A DNA stretch of 13,417 nt from Chthoniobacter flavus (lineage in GTDB: Bacteria > Verrucomicrobiota > Verrucomicrobiia > Chthoniobacterales > DYNR01). Where the stretch lies: the NCBI GenBank assembly GCA_020720945.1, contig DYNR01000039.1, forward strand, positions 1 to 13,417. Reading direction: 5' to 3'. This document shows, in pieces, positions 1-8,301 of the stretch (positions are counted from its first letter, which is position 1; each line of letters starts with the position of its first letter). The notes under the pieces are model-generated. The model was given only the letters and a program-made list of their open reading frames with translations, did not search any database and was not told where the DNA came from. A program made the position numbers and the translations under genes.

Positions 1-638
1 ACCACCTCTTCGCATACATTCGTCGCGTGGTCGCCGATACGCTCCAGGATCCTGCAGATAAAAATCAGGTTCAAGTATCCTTTTAGACGCCCTACATTCT
101 TGGTGATACAATCCGAATAAGCCTCTGTCAAAGAACGGTTTAATTGGTCCAACTCGCGGTCTCTAGGTTTCATTCCCCGCGCCGCTTCCACATCGGAATC
201 TGCGTAATACTTCACGGAATCGGTAAACATCCCCATCGCCATATCAAACATCGGTTGCAGGAGCGGCAACTCGGGGAGTTGCGGCTCTTCGCTGAGTTTT
301 TTTGCGCGGCGGGCAATGCTCACAACCTGGTCTGCCACCCGCTCCAAATTGCTGCTCATTTTCATGGACGCAATCACTTCCCTCATATCGGAAGCAACGG
401 GTTGAAACTTCATCAAAATATCCACCCCCTCGCGGTCGATCTGGATTTCCAAGTCGTCCACTTCTTCGTCATCGGCTATCGCAACACCACAACAGGCAAC
501 ATTGCGGTCAAACAATCCTTTACCCGCATTGACAAACGAGCGCGTTGTCAGGCTGGCCATCATGAGAACATCAGAACGCAGAGTGATGAGAGCCTGTTCA
601 AAAGAACCGAGGATGTGCGGAGTGTGCGGGTTTTGCAT
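1..638 (-). CDS. phoU: PhoU, phosphate-transport regulator (3' end cut by window edge)
   Basis: PhoU is a cytoplasmic helical-bundle protein. It couples the Pst transporter to the PhoR/PhoB sensor system and keeps the Pho regulon off when phosphate is plentiful. 212 residues are visible from an ATG at 638, and the frame runs off the left edge without a stop. Family members are usually about 220-240 residues, so only a short tail is missing. The two repeated PhoU metal-binding E-x-x-x-D motifs are present: NLERVAD (E99, D103) and ILERIGDH (E199, D203), each followed by a helical segment typical of the family (VVSIARRA, ATNVCEEV). It is the last gene of the pst operon, 70 bases after pstB. There is no clear Shine-Dalgarno site, only an A/T-rich stretch before the start. 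No PhoR or PhoB gene lies in the window. Identification is very secure. Confidence 0.96.
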   Translation of the reverse strand, partial: MQNPHTPHILGSFEQALITLRSDVLMMASLTTRSFVNAGKGLFDRNVACCGVAIADDEEVDDLEIQIDREGVDILMKFQPVASDMREVIASMKMSSNLERVADQVVSIARRAKKLSEEPQLPELPLLQPMFDMAMGMFTDSVKYYADSDVEAARGMKPRDRELDQLNRSLTEAYSDCITKNVGRLKGYLNLIFICRILERIGDHATNVCEEV

Positions 639-708
639 GGATGAAATTTTTTTTGCTTTGGGATGTAGTAAAGAGAAGGGATATCGCGGATTTGCGCGAC
701 GGGAAAAA

Positions 709-1527
709 TCAGCCGAAACGGCCGGTGATATATTCTTCCGTTTGCTTCTGCGAAGGATTGGTAAATATTTTTTCCGTGCGGTCAAACTCTATCAGCTTGC
801 CGAGATAAAAAAATGCGGTCAGGTCGGAACAGCGGGTCGCTTGCTGCATATTGTGTGTCACGATCACAATGGTGAACTCGCTTTTCAGAGAAAGGATAAG
901 CTGTTCGATCTTCATGGTCGCAATGGGATCCAACGCAGAGCATGGCTCATCCATCAGCAAAATCTCGGGGCGGTTTGCAATCGCCCGCGCGATGCAAAGC
1001 CGCTGCATCTGCCCGCCGGAAAGCCCCAGCGCACTCTCGTGCAAACGGTCTTTGACTTCATCCCACAAAGCCGCTGACCGGAGGCTGCGCTCTACGGTTT
1101 CGTCCAGCACCGGACGGGAGTTTTGCCCCGCCACGCGCAACGAATAAACCACATTTTCGTAAATGGATTTCGGGAAAGGGTTCGATTTTTGAAACACCAT
1201 TCCAATTCTTTTTCGGAGCGAAATGACCTCGACAAGAGGATCGTAAATGCTGTGCCCATTCACGATGATGTCGCCTTCGTGCCGCACCCCATCGATCAGG
1301 TCGTTCATTCGGTTCAAGTTCCTCAAAAGCGTGGACTTGCCACAACCGGAGGGCCCGATGAACGCCGTGACATTTCGTTCGGGCATATCCATGGTCACAT
1401 CATGGATTGCTTGCGCCGCCCCATAAAAAAAACTGAAGTTCTTGATTTCTATGAACTTGGAATTTCTGTCCCCCGCTTGGGTGCCTTTGGCGGCCTGCTG
1501 GGTCTTGGGTCTTGGTATCTCGGTCAT
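709..1527 (-). CDS. pstB: Phosphate ABC transporter ATP-binding protein PstB
   Basis: PstB is the cytoplasmic ATPase that powers phosphate import through PstC/PstA. The 272-residue protein has every ABC motif in order: Walker A GPSGCGKST (58-66), Q-loop Gln113 in VFQKSNPFP (the PstB-type sequence), signature LSGGQ (169-173), Walker B ILLMDEP (189-195) with the following SALDP D-loop, and the H-loop His225 in VTHNMQQA. The ending EYITGRFG is typical of PstB. The frame is open further upstream to 1608, but that extension overlaps the end of pstA and has no family resemblance. The ATG at 1527 leaves a 25-base gap after pstA and a normal length. An N-terminal tail of about 25 residues precedes the core (IEIKNFSFFYG). 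No Shine-Dalgarno site is visible. Confidence 0.97.
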   Translation of the reverse strand: MTEIPRPKTQQAAKGTQAGDRNSKFIEIKNFSFFYGAAQAIHDVTMDMPERNVTAFIGPSGCGKSTLLRNLNRMNDLIDGVRHEGDIIVNGHSIYDPLVEVISLRKRIGMVFQKSNPFPKSIYENVVYSLRVAGQNSRPVLDETVERSLRSAALWDEVKDRLHESALGLSGGQMQRLCIARAIANRPEILLMDEPCSALDPIATMKIEQLILSLKSEFTIVIVTHNMQQATRCSDLTAFFYLGKLIEFDRTEKIFTNPSQKQTEEYITGRFG

Positions 1528-1552
1528 AAAAAGTGAAGTTCGAAAAAGCGTA

Positions 1553-3220
1553 TCAAAATGCCCCCGTCGCATACTTCTTCCGCAATCGCTCGCGGATGAT
1601 GATCGCAAAAAGGTTGAGGAAAACGACTAGCAAAATTAACAGGAGGGTCGTTGCAAAAACCATGGGTTTTGCTGCTTCGGCATCTGGCGACTGAAACCCG
1701 AGGTCGAAAATATGGAATCCCAAGTGCATGAATTTTCGCTCCAGATGGGCAAAGGGAAAATCGCCGTCAAGCGGCAAACTCGGCGCTAGTTTTACGACAC
1801 CGACGAGCATGAGCGGAGCCACTTCGCCCGCCCCTCTAGCCATTGCTAAAATCAGCCCCGTCAAAATGCCGGGGGCCGCTGCCGGCAAAACCACCCGTTG
1901 GATTGTCTGCCATTTGGATGCCCCGCACGCCAGCGAACCCTCGCGGACTCCCCTCGGAACCGCCGCCAAGGATTCTTCGGTCGCAACGATTACCACGGGC
2001 ACCGTCATCAGAGCGAGAGTCAGCGCGGCCCAAAGCACCCCGCCCGTCCCGAAAGTTGGAGTCGGAAGCGTCTCGCTGAAAAAAAGCTGGTCCAGCGTCC
2101 CCCCGGCAAGATAAACAAAAAACCCGAGACCAAAAACACCGAAAACGATGGAAGGGACTCCCGCCAAATTGTTTACAGCAATCCGCACGCAACGAACCAT
2201 GAACCCCTGCTTGGCATACTCCCTCAAATAAATCGCCGCCACGATCCCGAAGGGCATCACCGCCACGCTCATCAAAAGTGTCATCACGACAGTCCCAAAA
2301 ATGGCGGGATAAATCCCCCCTTCCGTGTTGGCCTCGCGGGGGTTCTCGATAAGAAACAAAACCAACCGATGGAAAAAAAGACCAAGCTTCCCAAAAAAAC
2401 CCAGATCGTTCGGGTAAAAATAACCGACGATGTCCCCCGTGGCGATAGTCCGGGTTTCGCCGCTTGCAAGCCGCAACACCAACACATCGTTTTTTTGCTC
2501 GCCCCGCAATTCCCGCGCCCGCGTCGCCAACTTTTCAAACTCCCCTTGCAAAGACCCCACTTTCCCCGCGATTTCTTTTTCCTCTTCTGCCGTTTTCTCG
2601 TCCTTGGATTTCAAGCTCCGTTCGCGGTTCCGCAACGATGTCATTTCCGCATTGATGGAGCCGATTTCTTTCTTCTCGATCTTTTCGATTTGCGCCCGCC
2701 TCGTTGCCGCATCTTGCACGGCTTTTGCCAACGCCCCAGCAAATTCTTCGCTCCCCGAAGCGACCGTCCGCCCGCTTTTGCCAAAAACTACCGACTCGGG
2801 AAACCCGACCGCATTCCCGAACTCCATCCGCTCCACTTCGACCAACCCGCTAGGGTAGGTTACAGACGCGATTTGCGAGGAGTCCAGATACCGGTAACTA
2901 GAACCATAAGTATCTCTGTTTGCTGTTCTTATCTGATACTCCAGTGCTGCGTTCTCCGCCGCTGTCGCCTGTCCGGCCTTCTCTTGTTCTTTCGTGATTT
3001 GCCCTGCAATTTGTTGCATCGCTCCCCCCGCGTCCTGCCGCAACTCAAATACCGCAACCGGTTCCGGCCAAAAGGATTTCACGCCCTCCCACAAAATCAG
3101 CCCCAGCAAAAAAACGATCATGGTCAAGCCGATCACCAGACCCATCGAAGCGAGCCACACATAGACTTCGCCTTTCGTGCGCACGAAATCGTGCAACCGG
3201 TTTGTTTTCTGTTCGCGCAT
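1553..3220 (-). CDS. pstA: Phosphate ABC transporter permease PstA, long form with coiled-coil insert
   Basis: PstA is one of the two membrane subunits that form the phosphate channel. The protein has 555 residues, whereas the E. coli type has about 300. Residues about 20-46 form a first membrane helix. A long hydrophilic region follows (about 50-275), predicted to lie outside the cytoplasmic membrane, with a Lys/Glu-rich coiled coil at about 170-241. The conserved permease core begins near residue 290 (IYPAIFGTVVMTLLMS, then further membrane spans). The ABC-permease EAA loop that contacts PstB is at about 418-446 (GVREGSLACGASKWQT, then VVLPAAAPGI). The ATG at 3220, 7 bases after the pstC stop, is preferred over an in-frame TTG two codons upstream. 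It lies between pstC and pstB in the operon. Long PstA proteins with extended N-terminal regions are known in some Gram-negative bacteria; the role of the insert is not established here. Confidence 0.95.
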   Translation of the reverse strand: MREQKTNRLHDFVRTKGEVYVWLASMGLVIGLTMIVFLLGLILWEGVKSFWPEPVAVFELRQDAGGAMQQIAGQITKEQEKAGQATAAENAALEYQIRTANRDTYGSSYRYLDSSQIASVTYPSGLVEVERMEFGNAVGFPESVVFGKSGRTVASGSEEFAGALAKAVQDAATRRAQIEKIEKKEIGSINAEMTSLRNRERSLKSKDEKTAEEEKEIAGKVGSLQGEFEKLATRARELRGEQKNDVLVLRLASGETRTIATGDIVGYFYPNDLGFFGKLGLFFHRLVLFLIENPREANTEGGIYPAIFGTVVMTLLMSVAVMPFGIVAAIYLREYAKQGFMVRCVRIAVNNLAGVPSIVFGVFGLGFFVYLAGGTLDQLFFSETLPTPTFGTGGVLWAALTLALMTVPVVIVATEESLAAVPRGVREGSLACGASKWQTIQRVVLPAAAPGILTGLILAMARGAGEVAPLMLVGVVKLAPSLPLDGDFPFAHLERKFMHLGFHIFDLGFQSPDAEAAKPMVFATTLLLILLVVFLNLFAIIIRERLRKKYATGAF

Positions 3221-3227
3221 GGTCAAA

Positions 3228-5507
3228 TCAGATCGTTTTAAATTTTTCGCGCAGGTGCTGGCGCAACACTTCCGCTGCCGTATTCACCGCAAAAGTCAGC
3301 AAAAACAGCATCATGGCACCTAAGAAAAGCGTCCTGTATAGCGTGCTGTGATGCGGTGCTTCGGGAAGCTCGACCGCGATGTTTGCCGAAAGTGTCCGCA
3401 TCCCCGAAAAAATGTTCATGTCCATGATCGGCGTGTTGCCCGTCGCCATCACCACGATCATGGTTTCTCCGACGGCGCGCCCCAGCCCGATCATCAGCGC
3501 GGAAAAAATCCCGGCCGCCGCAGTGGGCAAAACGACATAACGGGCGGTCTGCCAACGGCTTGCACCGAGAGCGAGAGAGCCGGACCGCAACGCGACAGGA
3601 ACATTCGACATAGCATCTTCGGCGATCGTAAAAATAATCGGAATCACGGCAAAGCCCATCATGAAACCGACGACCAGCGAATTTCGTTGCTCGAAGGGCG
3701 TCCCAGTGACCAGCGGCCACCAGCGACGAAAGTCCGCAATTTGCCCCCCCGTAGCCGGGTCGGGAACTACAAAAAAGAGTTTTTCGATCTGCGGACCCAA
3801 CTCCCATCCCCCCCACGAAACCAGCAAAAAGAGAGGGATAAAAATCAGAAATTCGTAACCGGGGCGCAAGTATTGGCGGACGCTCATGGGAAGCATCGAG
3901 AGAGCGTATCCGACTAGCACTGCGGTCACGGGAACTAAAACGGCGATACAAAACAGGGAGGGCACCCGCGTTTCTAAAATCGGCGCAAGCCAAAGAGCCG
4001 CCAAAAAACCCAACACGACCGACGGCAAAGAAGCCATGATTTCCATTGTCGGCTTGACGAGCCTGCGCGCTCTCGGCTCCAAAAACTGCGAGGTGTAAAT
4101 CGCCGCCATCAGCGCAATGGGCACGGCAAAAATAAGGGCGTAAATCGTCCCTTTCAGCGTTCCCACGATCAGGGGGACAAGCGAGAGCTTCGGCTCGAAG
4201 TCGTCGGAGCCTCCCGTTGATTGCCAGTCGTATCCGGGCGCATTTTGCCCTTCATACCAAATTTTGCCGAACAAGGCATTGAAACTCGTTTCCGGATGCG
4301 GGTCGTCAAGCGAAAAAACATGGAGCTTGCCTTCCGTGTCCAAAAGCAAAACACGGTCGTTTTTTCCAGAAATCCCCGCCAGTTTGACTTTGTAAGGCAA
4401 CTTGCCATCCCATCGGACGGCTTCTGTCGTCCCGTATCGCAGAGAAAGATGGTCGCCTGCGGCAAGAAGAAACTCTTTGTTTCTCAAGCTGTTAGCGTAA
4501 GCATCGGGGCTTCCTGCCATTGCGGGAAATGTTTTTGTCTTTCCGAAAACCCGCGAATTCCCCCCTTCCGGCACATACAGGCTCCAGACGGAATTCAAGC
4601 CTTCGGGGTTGGTCGCAACGAGCGAAACCCCTCCCAGCAAATAGTTTAGCGTCGCAATCCGAGAATCCTTCGCCCCCTCAAACGGATGAAATCTTTGCCG
4701 CAACCCCAATGCCCCATCCGACAAATAAAAATAATCGATCTCTCCTTCTTGCGATGCCACAACAACGGAATCCGCCCCTTTGTTCACCAAAATCCGATCG
4801 GGGTTTTTTACCGCTTTTTCGGTCAAATCGAACGGGATCCCCGCTTCTAATTTCCCTGCGCCCATGATCGTTTTCTTTTGTCGCAAAGTCACCGCTCGGA
4901 CTTCTTTTTTTCCGCCATTTTCAGGCGAAAATAAAATTGCGGCGGCAAGTTTCCCTTCGCTCCCTTCGTTGTAAGCAATCGCTTCCACGCGGGAACCTTC
5001 AGGCCCAATCGCAATCCACGGCTCCGCTTTCAATGAAGCAACGACTTTGTTGCCACCAGAAAAATCGCGGGTGTAGTTGACTGCCACCACACAAAAAAAG
5101 CCGTCTTCGCTCCCAAAAACTAATTCGGATTTTTCGGGCAACCACGAAACCGCTGTAATGTTCTTTTCGGAATCAAAAGGGACTTTTTTTTCGGAAATCT
5201 GCCCGTCGCCCGCCAAGTCCACGAAGCGCACGACTCCGCCCTCGCCAACCAAAAACGGCAACGCCCCCCATTCATCCATCCCGAGAATTTTGTAGTCCGT
5301 CTCCCCGACTGCCACCGCTCGCATCTCCTGCAAGGAAGCTTTTTTGAAAAGGGGGTAGATTTGGAAAAAAATGAATGCGAAAATCCCCAGCACCGCAGTT
5401 ATGACCAGCACGCCGCCCGCCTTTACAAAATAGGTCATGACGGAATCGACGAACAAAACGGCTTTTGACGGGCGAAAACGGGCGGGCGTGTCGATAGGAT
5501 CCGGCAT
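3228..5507 (-). CDS. pstC: Phosphate ABC transporter permease PstC, long form with propeller-like domain
   Basis: PstC partners PstA in the phosphate channel. The 759-residue protein is more than twice the length of E. coli PstC (about 320). A membrane helix at about 30-52 (VLVITAVLGIFAFIFF) is followed by roughly 380 mostly beta-strand residues, predicted extracytoplasmic. These contain repeated WD40-like segments such as ELVFGSEDGFFCVVAV, SVVVASQEGEIDYFYLSDG and RVLLLDTEGKLHVFSLDD, about six in all between 119 and 402. The typical permease core follows from about 440 (LVPLIVGTLKGTIYALIFA, MEIMASLPSVVLGFLAALW). The EAA loop is at about 636-663 (ALRSGSLALGASRWQT, VVLPTAAAGI). The ATG at 5507 gives MPDPIDTPAR. 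An upstream in-frame GTG at 5603 was rejected because it sits in the loop of a hairpin. The stop lies 7 bases before pstA. Confidence 0.95.
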   Translation of the reverse strand: MPDPIDTPARFRPSKAVLFVDSVMTYFVKAGGVLVITAVLGIFAFIFFQIYPLFKKASLQEMRAVAVGETDYKILGMDEWGALPFLVGEGGVVRFVDLAGDGQISEKKVPFDSEKNITAVSWLPEKSELVFGSEDGFFCVVAVNYTRDFSGGNKVVASLKAEPWIAIGPEGSRVEAIAYNEGSEGKLAAAILFSPENGGKKEVRAVTLRQKKTIMGAGKLEAGIPFDLTEKAVKNPDRILVNKGADSVVVASQEGEIDYFYLSDGALGLRQRFHPFEGAKDSRIATLNYLLGGVSLVATNPEGLNSVWSLYVPEGGNSRVFGKTKTFPAMAGSPDAYANSLRNKEFLLAAGDHLSLRYGTTEAVRWDGKLPYKVKLAGISGKNDRVLLLDTEGKLHVFSLDDPHPETSFNALFGKIWYEGQNAPGYDWQSTGGSDDFEPKLSLVPLIVGTLKGTIYALIFAVPIALMAAIYTSQFLEPRARRLVKPTMEIMASLPSVVLGFLAALWLAPILETRVPSLFCIAVLVPVTAVLVGYALSMLPMSVRQYLRPGYEFLIFIPLFLLVSWGGWELGPQIEKLFFVVPDPATGGQIADFRRWWPLVTGTPFEQRNSLVVGFMMGFAVIPIIFTIAEDAMSNVPVALRSGSLALGASRWQTARYVVLPTAAAGIFSALMIGLGRAVGETMIVVMATGNTPIMDMNIFSGMRTLSANIAVELPEAPHHSTLYRTLFLGAMMLFLLTFAVNTAAEVLRQHLREKFKTI

Positions 5508-5582
5508 GGCTATTTTTGAAAACTTGGAGACTGTGCTTTGGATTTTGTCGCCTTCGAGCGGGAGATTCAATCGTTTTCCGAG

Positions 5583-5615
5583 AAAAAGCGACGGGCGAAC
5601 CACTTCGCCCGCCGC
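5583..5615 (-). terminator. Hairpin with T-tract between pstS and pstC (partial terminator / mRNA-stabilising stem)
   Basis: Read on the minus strand, GCGGCGGGCGAA (5615-5604) pairs with TTCGCCCGTCGC (5599-5588) across a four-base loop, GTGG. This makes a 12-bp stem with one G-U wobble. Five Ts follow directly (5587-5583). The structure begins 21 bases after the pstS stop and ends before the pstC start. It has the form of an intrinsic terminator. Inside an operon it would act as a partial terminator or a 3'-end stabiliser of the pstS message, giving more binding protein than permease. The shape is seen directly; the effect is inferred. Confidence 0.8.
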
Positions 5616-5636
5616 AACATTTTTCCCGTGATCTCG

Positions 5637-6614
5637 TTATTTCGCCAACTCCGCACTTATTTCCTTACACACTTCTGAAGGCATCGGAAAATACCCGTCT
5701 TTGGCAACCACTTCCTGCCCCTGCTTGGCTACAACAAATTTCAGGAATTCCAAGGTCAGTTTGTCCATGGGTGCCCCTGGTTTTTTGTTCACATAGATGT
5801 AAAGGTAGCGGGCTAGAGGATAATCCCCGTTAAAACAATTTTCGGGAGTGCAATCAAACGCTTTGTTGGCCGTTTCGCCGAGCGGGACGGTGCGGACTTC
5901 GGAAGTTTTGTATCCGATGCCCGAATAGCCGATTCCGCCGAGATCGCTTCCAATGCTTTGCACAACGGCGGAAGAACCGGGTTGTTCTTTGACCGTAGAT
6001 TTGAAGTCGCCGCCTTTCAACGCGTGGTCTTTGAAAAAGCCGTAGGTTCCACTCGCGCTATTGCGACCATAAAGGGAAATGGCTTTTCCTGCCCAATTTC
6101 CCGTCAATCCTACTTGCCCCCAAGAAGTTATGTCTTCCGAACTGCTCTTGAGCGTGCTGGAAAAAATCCCGTCCACCTGTTTCATCGTGAGGCTTTTGAC
6201 AGGATTGTCTTTGCTGACATATACGGCGAGGGCATCGACTGCAACTCGGATTTCTGTCGGTTTATAGCCGTATTTTGCTTCAAATGCGTCAATTTCTTTT
6301 CCCTTCATCGGACGGCTCATCGGTCCGAGTTGCGCGGTGCCTTCAATCAGGGAGGGAGGCGCTGTGGAAGATCCTTTGCCTTCAATTTGGATGTTCACAT
6401 TGGGGTAAAGTGCTTTGAAGCTTTCTGCCCAAAGTGTCATCAAGTTGTTCAGCGTGTCGGAACCGATGGAGTTGAGGTTGCCGCTAACCCCGCTTGTCGG
6501 CGCGTAAGCTGGGATGGACGGATCGACCTGCAACGGGGCAGCTCCGGCAGTGACAAGAGTGGAAACGAGTGTGGCCAAGCCCACGGCAAATGCGAATGGT
6601 TTGTTTTTTTTCAT
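5637..6614 (-). CDS. pstS: Periplasmic phosphate-binding protein PstS
   Basis: PstS captures inorganic phosphate in the periplasm and delivers it to PstC/PstA. The 325-residue precursor starts with a Sec signal peptide (MKKNKPFAFAVGLATLVST) and probable cleavage after the AGA near residue 25. There is no lipobox cysteine, so it should be soluble rather than a lipoprotein. Phosphate-contact motifs are visible: NSIGSDTL (48-55) and GRNSASGTYGFF (182-193; Arg183, Ser187, Gly188, Thr189). QLGPMSRPMKGKE near residue 95 matches the family pattern. Two cysteines in CTPENC (254, 259) could form a disulphide after export. The ATG at 6614 is the only sensible start; an AAAGGA stretch lies 17 bases upstream, too far for a standard ribosome site. 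It is the first gene of the pst operon, preceded by a Pho box. Confidence 0.97.
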   Translation of the reverse strand: MKKNKPFAFAVGLATLVSTLVTAGAAPLQVDPSIPAYAPTSGVSGNLNSIGSDTLNNLMTLWAESFKALYPNVNIQIEGKGSSTAPPSLIEGTAQLGPMSRPMKGKEIDAFEAKYGYKPTEIRVAVDALAVYVSKDNPVKSLTMKQVDGIFSSTLKSSSEDITSWGQVGLTGNWAGKAISLYGRNSASGTYGFFKDHALKGGDFKSTVKEQPGSSAVVQSIGSDLGGIGYSGIGYKTSEVRTVPLGETANKAFDCTPENCFNGDYPLARYLYIYVNKKPGAPMDKLTLEFLKFVVAKQGQEVVAKDGYFPMPSEVCKEISAELAK

Positions 6615-6673
6615 AGGTTAAAGTCAAGGTGTCCTTTCTGCCTGCCTTCCGATTCGAGAGCAAAGAAAAGATT

Positions 6674-6691
6674 GTGACATTTTCGTAACAT
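6674..6691 (-). promoter_or_regulatory. Pho box (PhoB-type binding site) upstream of pstS
   Basis: On the minus strand the sequence is ATGTTAC-GAAA-ATGTCAC: two 7-base direct repeats, six of seven bases identical, with a 4-base spacer and thus an 11-base period. This is the architecture of the PhoB operator (repeats resembling CTGTCAT). It ends 59 bases before the pstS start codon, in the only larger intergenic gap of the region (6615-6779, 165 bases). No convincing -10 hexamer is seen about 10 bases downstream, which is common at activator-dependent promoters. Only one repeat pair is present. Confidence 0.8.
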
Positions 6692-6779
6692 TCCTCGCGA
6701 TTCCCCCTTCACGCAAAAACTCGGATGCCAGGTCTCCTCCTCCGCCAATGCGAAAACCTGCAACCCCGCCTCTTTTGAC

Positions 6780-8279
6780 TCAGAGGGTAGCCAGAGCGAG
6801 GACTTTTTTTTGCAAATGGGCGATGTAAGCTCTTGAACTTACGGGGTTTCCCGTTGCGCGTTCCATCAGTTCTCCCGGAGAAAAAATGCTGCCGTGCCTA
6901 TGCACGGAATTTCTTAACCACGAAAGCAGGGGAGCGTAGAAACCGTCCCGCAAATTTTCTTCCAGCCCATGGATTTCTTTCGATGCGCAAGCAAACAGCG
7001 ATGCCGCATTGAGGTTGCCCAGCGTGTAAGTCGGAAAATATCCGAAACTGGCACCGGACCAATGGACATCTTGCAAACACCCTTTCGCATCGTCAGGAAC
7101 CTTCATTCCAAACAATCTCTCAAATTCTGCATTCCATGCCGCCGGCAAATCTTCCACCCGCAATTCTTTGGTTATCAGTGCCCGCTCGATCCGAAAGCGG
7201 AGGATGATGTGCAAATCGTAAGTGACCTCGTCCGCTTCGACTCTTATCCACGACCTTTGCACTCGGTTGACATGGCGGAAAATCGCTTCGGGCGTGCTTT
7301 GTTTCAATTGCGGGAAATGGACGACTGCCACCGGGAACCACTTCTGCCAAAACTCCAAACTCCGGCCGATGTGGTTCTCCCACAAACGGGATTGCGACTC
7401 GTGGATGCCCAAGGAAACCGCCGTTCCCGAAGGCAAACCGAAATCGTTTTCTGGAAGTCCCTGCTCGTAAAGCCCGTGTCCTGCCTCGTGCAAAACCCCG
7501 AGCAATGAACTGGTGAAATCCGTTTCGTCGTAGCGCGTCGTCAGGCGGATGTCCTTGGGCCCCAGCGTGGTGCAAAAAGGATGGGCTGCCGTGTCCACCC
7601 TCCCCGCAGAAAAATCAAAACCAAATGCGCGGGCGACTTCTTCGTTGAACGCTGCTTGGGCGTGTTTGGGATAACATCCCTCCGGCAACCCTCCTGAACC
7701 AGATGCCGCCTCCCCTGCCAAAACCAAACCGGAAAGTTCGGGTGCCAAAGAATCAAACAAAACGGACAAATCGCGCTCTCTCCCTCCCTGTTCGTAAGAT
7801 TCGATTAACGCGTCATAAGGGCTTTCCTCGTATCCCCAACAGTCGGCATGATCGAGAGAAAGCGATAGCAACCGCCGCAAGCAAGGCGCAAAAACGGAAA
7901 AATCGGAGGCATTGCGTGCATTGAACCATACTTCGTGGGCGAGGGATGTTTCGCGCGCAGTCTCTTCGACGAGACGGTCGGGAAGCTTGACCGCCCGATC
8001 GTAAGAGCGGCGCCATTCCCGCGCATTCGCCGCGGCTGCAACATCCGTAATCTCCTCGTTTTCAACAACTTTTAACCACTCCCCAACCTCTTGATCCGTC
8101 CACCGCTGATGCGCCAGCGTGGAAATGCTGGATATTTGTGCGGCACGGTAATACCCGGCACTTGCAGGAATATAAGTTTGCTGGTCCCAGTGGAGATGCG
8201 AAGAAACACTGTTCAAAAGAGCGACCTCTTTCGAGCGACCCAACAAATTGCTGTAAGCAAAAGACTCCGTTTGTTTCAT
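6780..8279 (-). CDS. M32 family metallocarboxypeptidase (thermostable carboxypeptidase 1 type)
   Basis: This enzyme trims C-terminal amino acids from peptides using a bound metal ion, and no signal peptide is seen, so it should be cytoplasmic. The 499-residue length matches the family (about 500). The M32 motifs are all present: the metal site HEAGH (264-268; catalytic Glu265) in GVLHEAGHGLYEQGLP, HESQSRLWENHIGRS (from 293), which supplies the third metal ligand and the M32-specific sequence, and DIRLTTRYDE (243-252). The N-terminal segment SSHLHWDQQTYIP is also typical. The ATG at 8279 begins 22 bases after the murA stop. The frame extends upstream to 8375, but that part overlaps the end of murA and has no family resemblance. 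It is the last gene of the prfA-prmC-murA run. Its physiological role is not evident from context; general peptide turnover is likely. Confidence 0.95.
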   Translation of the reverse strand: MKQTESFAYSNLLGRSKEVALLNSVSSHLHWDQQTYIPASAGYYRAAQISSISTLAHQRWTDQEVGEWLKVVENEEITDVAAAANAREWRRSYDRAVKLPDRLVEETARETSLAHEVWFNARNASDFSVFAPCLRRLLSLSLDHADCWGYEESPYDALIESYEQGGRERDLSVLFDSLAPELSGLVLAGEAASGSGGLPEGCYPKHAQAAFNEEVARAFGFDFSAGRVDTAAHPFCTTLGPKDIRLTTRYDETDFTSSLLGVLHEAGHGLYEQGLPENDFGLPSGTAVSLGIHESQSRLWENHIGRSLEFWQKWFPVAVVHFPQLKQSTPEAIFRHVNRVQRSWIRVEADEVTYDLHIILRFRIERALITKELRVEDLPAAWNAEFERLFGMKVPDDAKGCLQDVHWSGASFGYFPTYTLGNLNAASLFACASKEIHGLEENLRDGFYAPLLSWLRNSVHRHGSIFSPGELMERATGNPVSSRAYIAHLQKKVLALATL

Positions 8280-8301
8280 GGTCGTTGCGGCTCTTAAAAA
8301 A

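Noticed and set aside
639..708. A small hairpin, TCGCG / CGCGA, in the pstB-phoU gap.
   Set aside because: It is only five base pairs with no T-tract directly after. It is not distinguishable from background.
1898..3241. A 447-codon open frame on the plus strand opposite pstA and the end of pstC.
   Set aside because: It is antisense to a convincingly homologous PstA. Its composition (rich in Arg, Pro, His, Phe) is that of a mirror frame, with no domains.
5508..5603. A GTG-initiated N-terminal extension of PstC by 32 residues.
   Set aside because: The GTG is in the loop of the pstS-pstC hairpin, and the added residues do not resemble a signal or membrane segment. The ATG at 5507 starts directly before the first helix.
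1818..5614. A 14-base match, CCACTTCGCCCGCC, present near 1819 and again near 5601.
   Set aside because: One copy is inside pstA coding sequence and the other is part of the hairpin. There are only two copies and no flanking similarity, so it is probably chance in Gly/Ala-rich codons.
6715..6760. A possible terminator after the M32 peptidase: CAGGTTT pairing with AGACCTG on the minus strand, then TTTTT.
   Set aside because: The stem is short with a wobble pair, the loop is about 18 bases, and the T-tract is about 9 bases beyond the stem. It is too weak to list.
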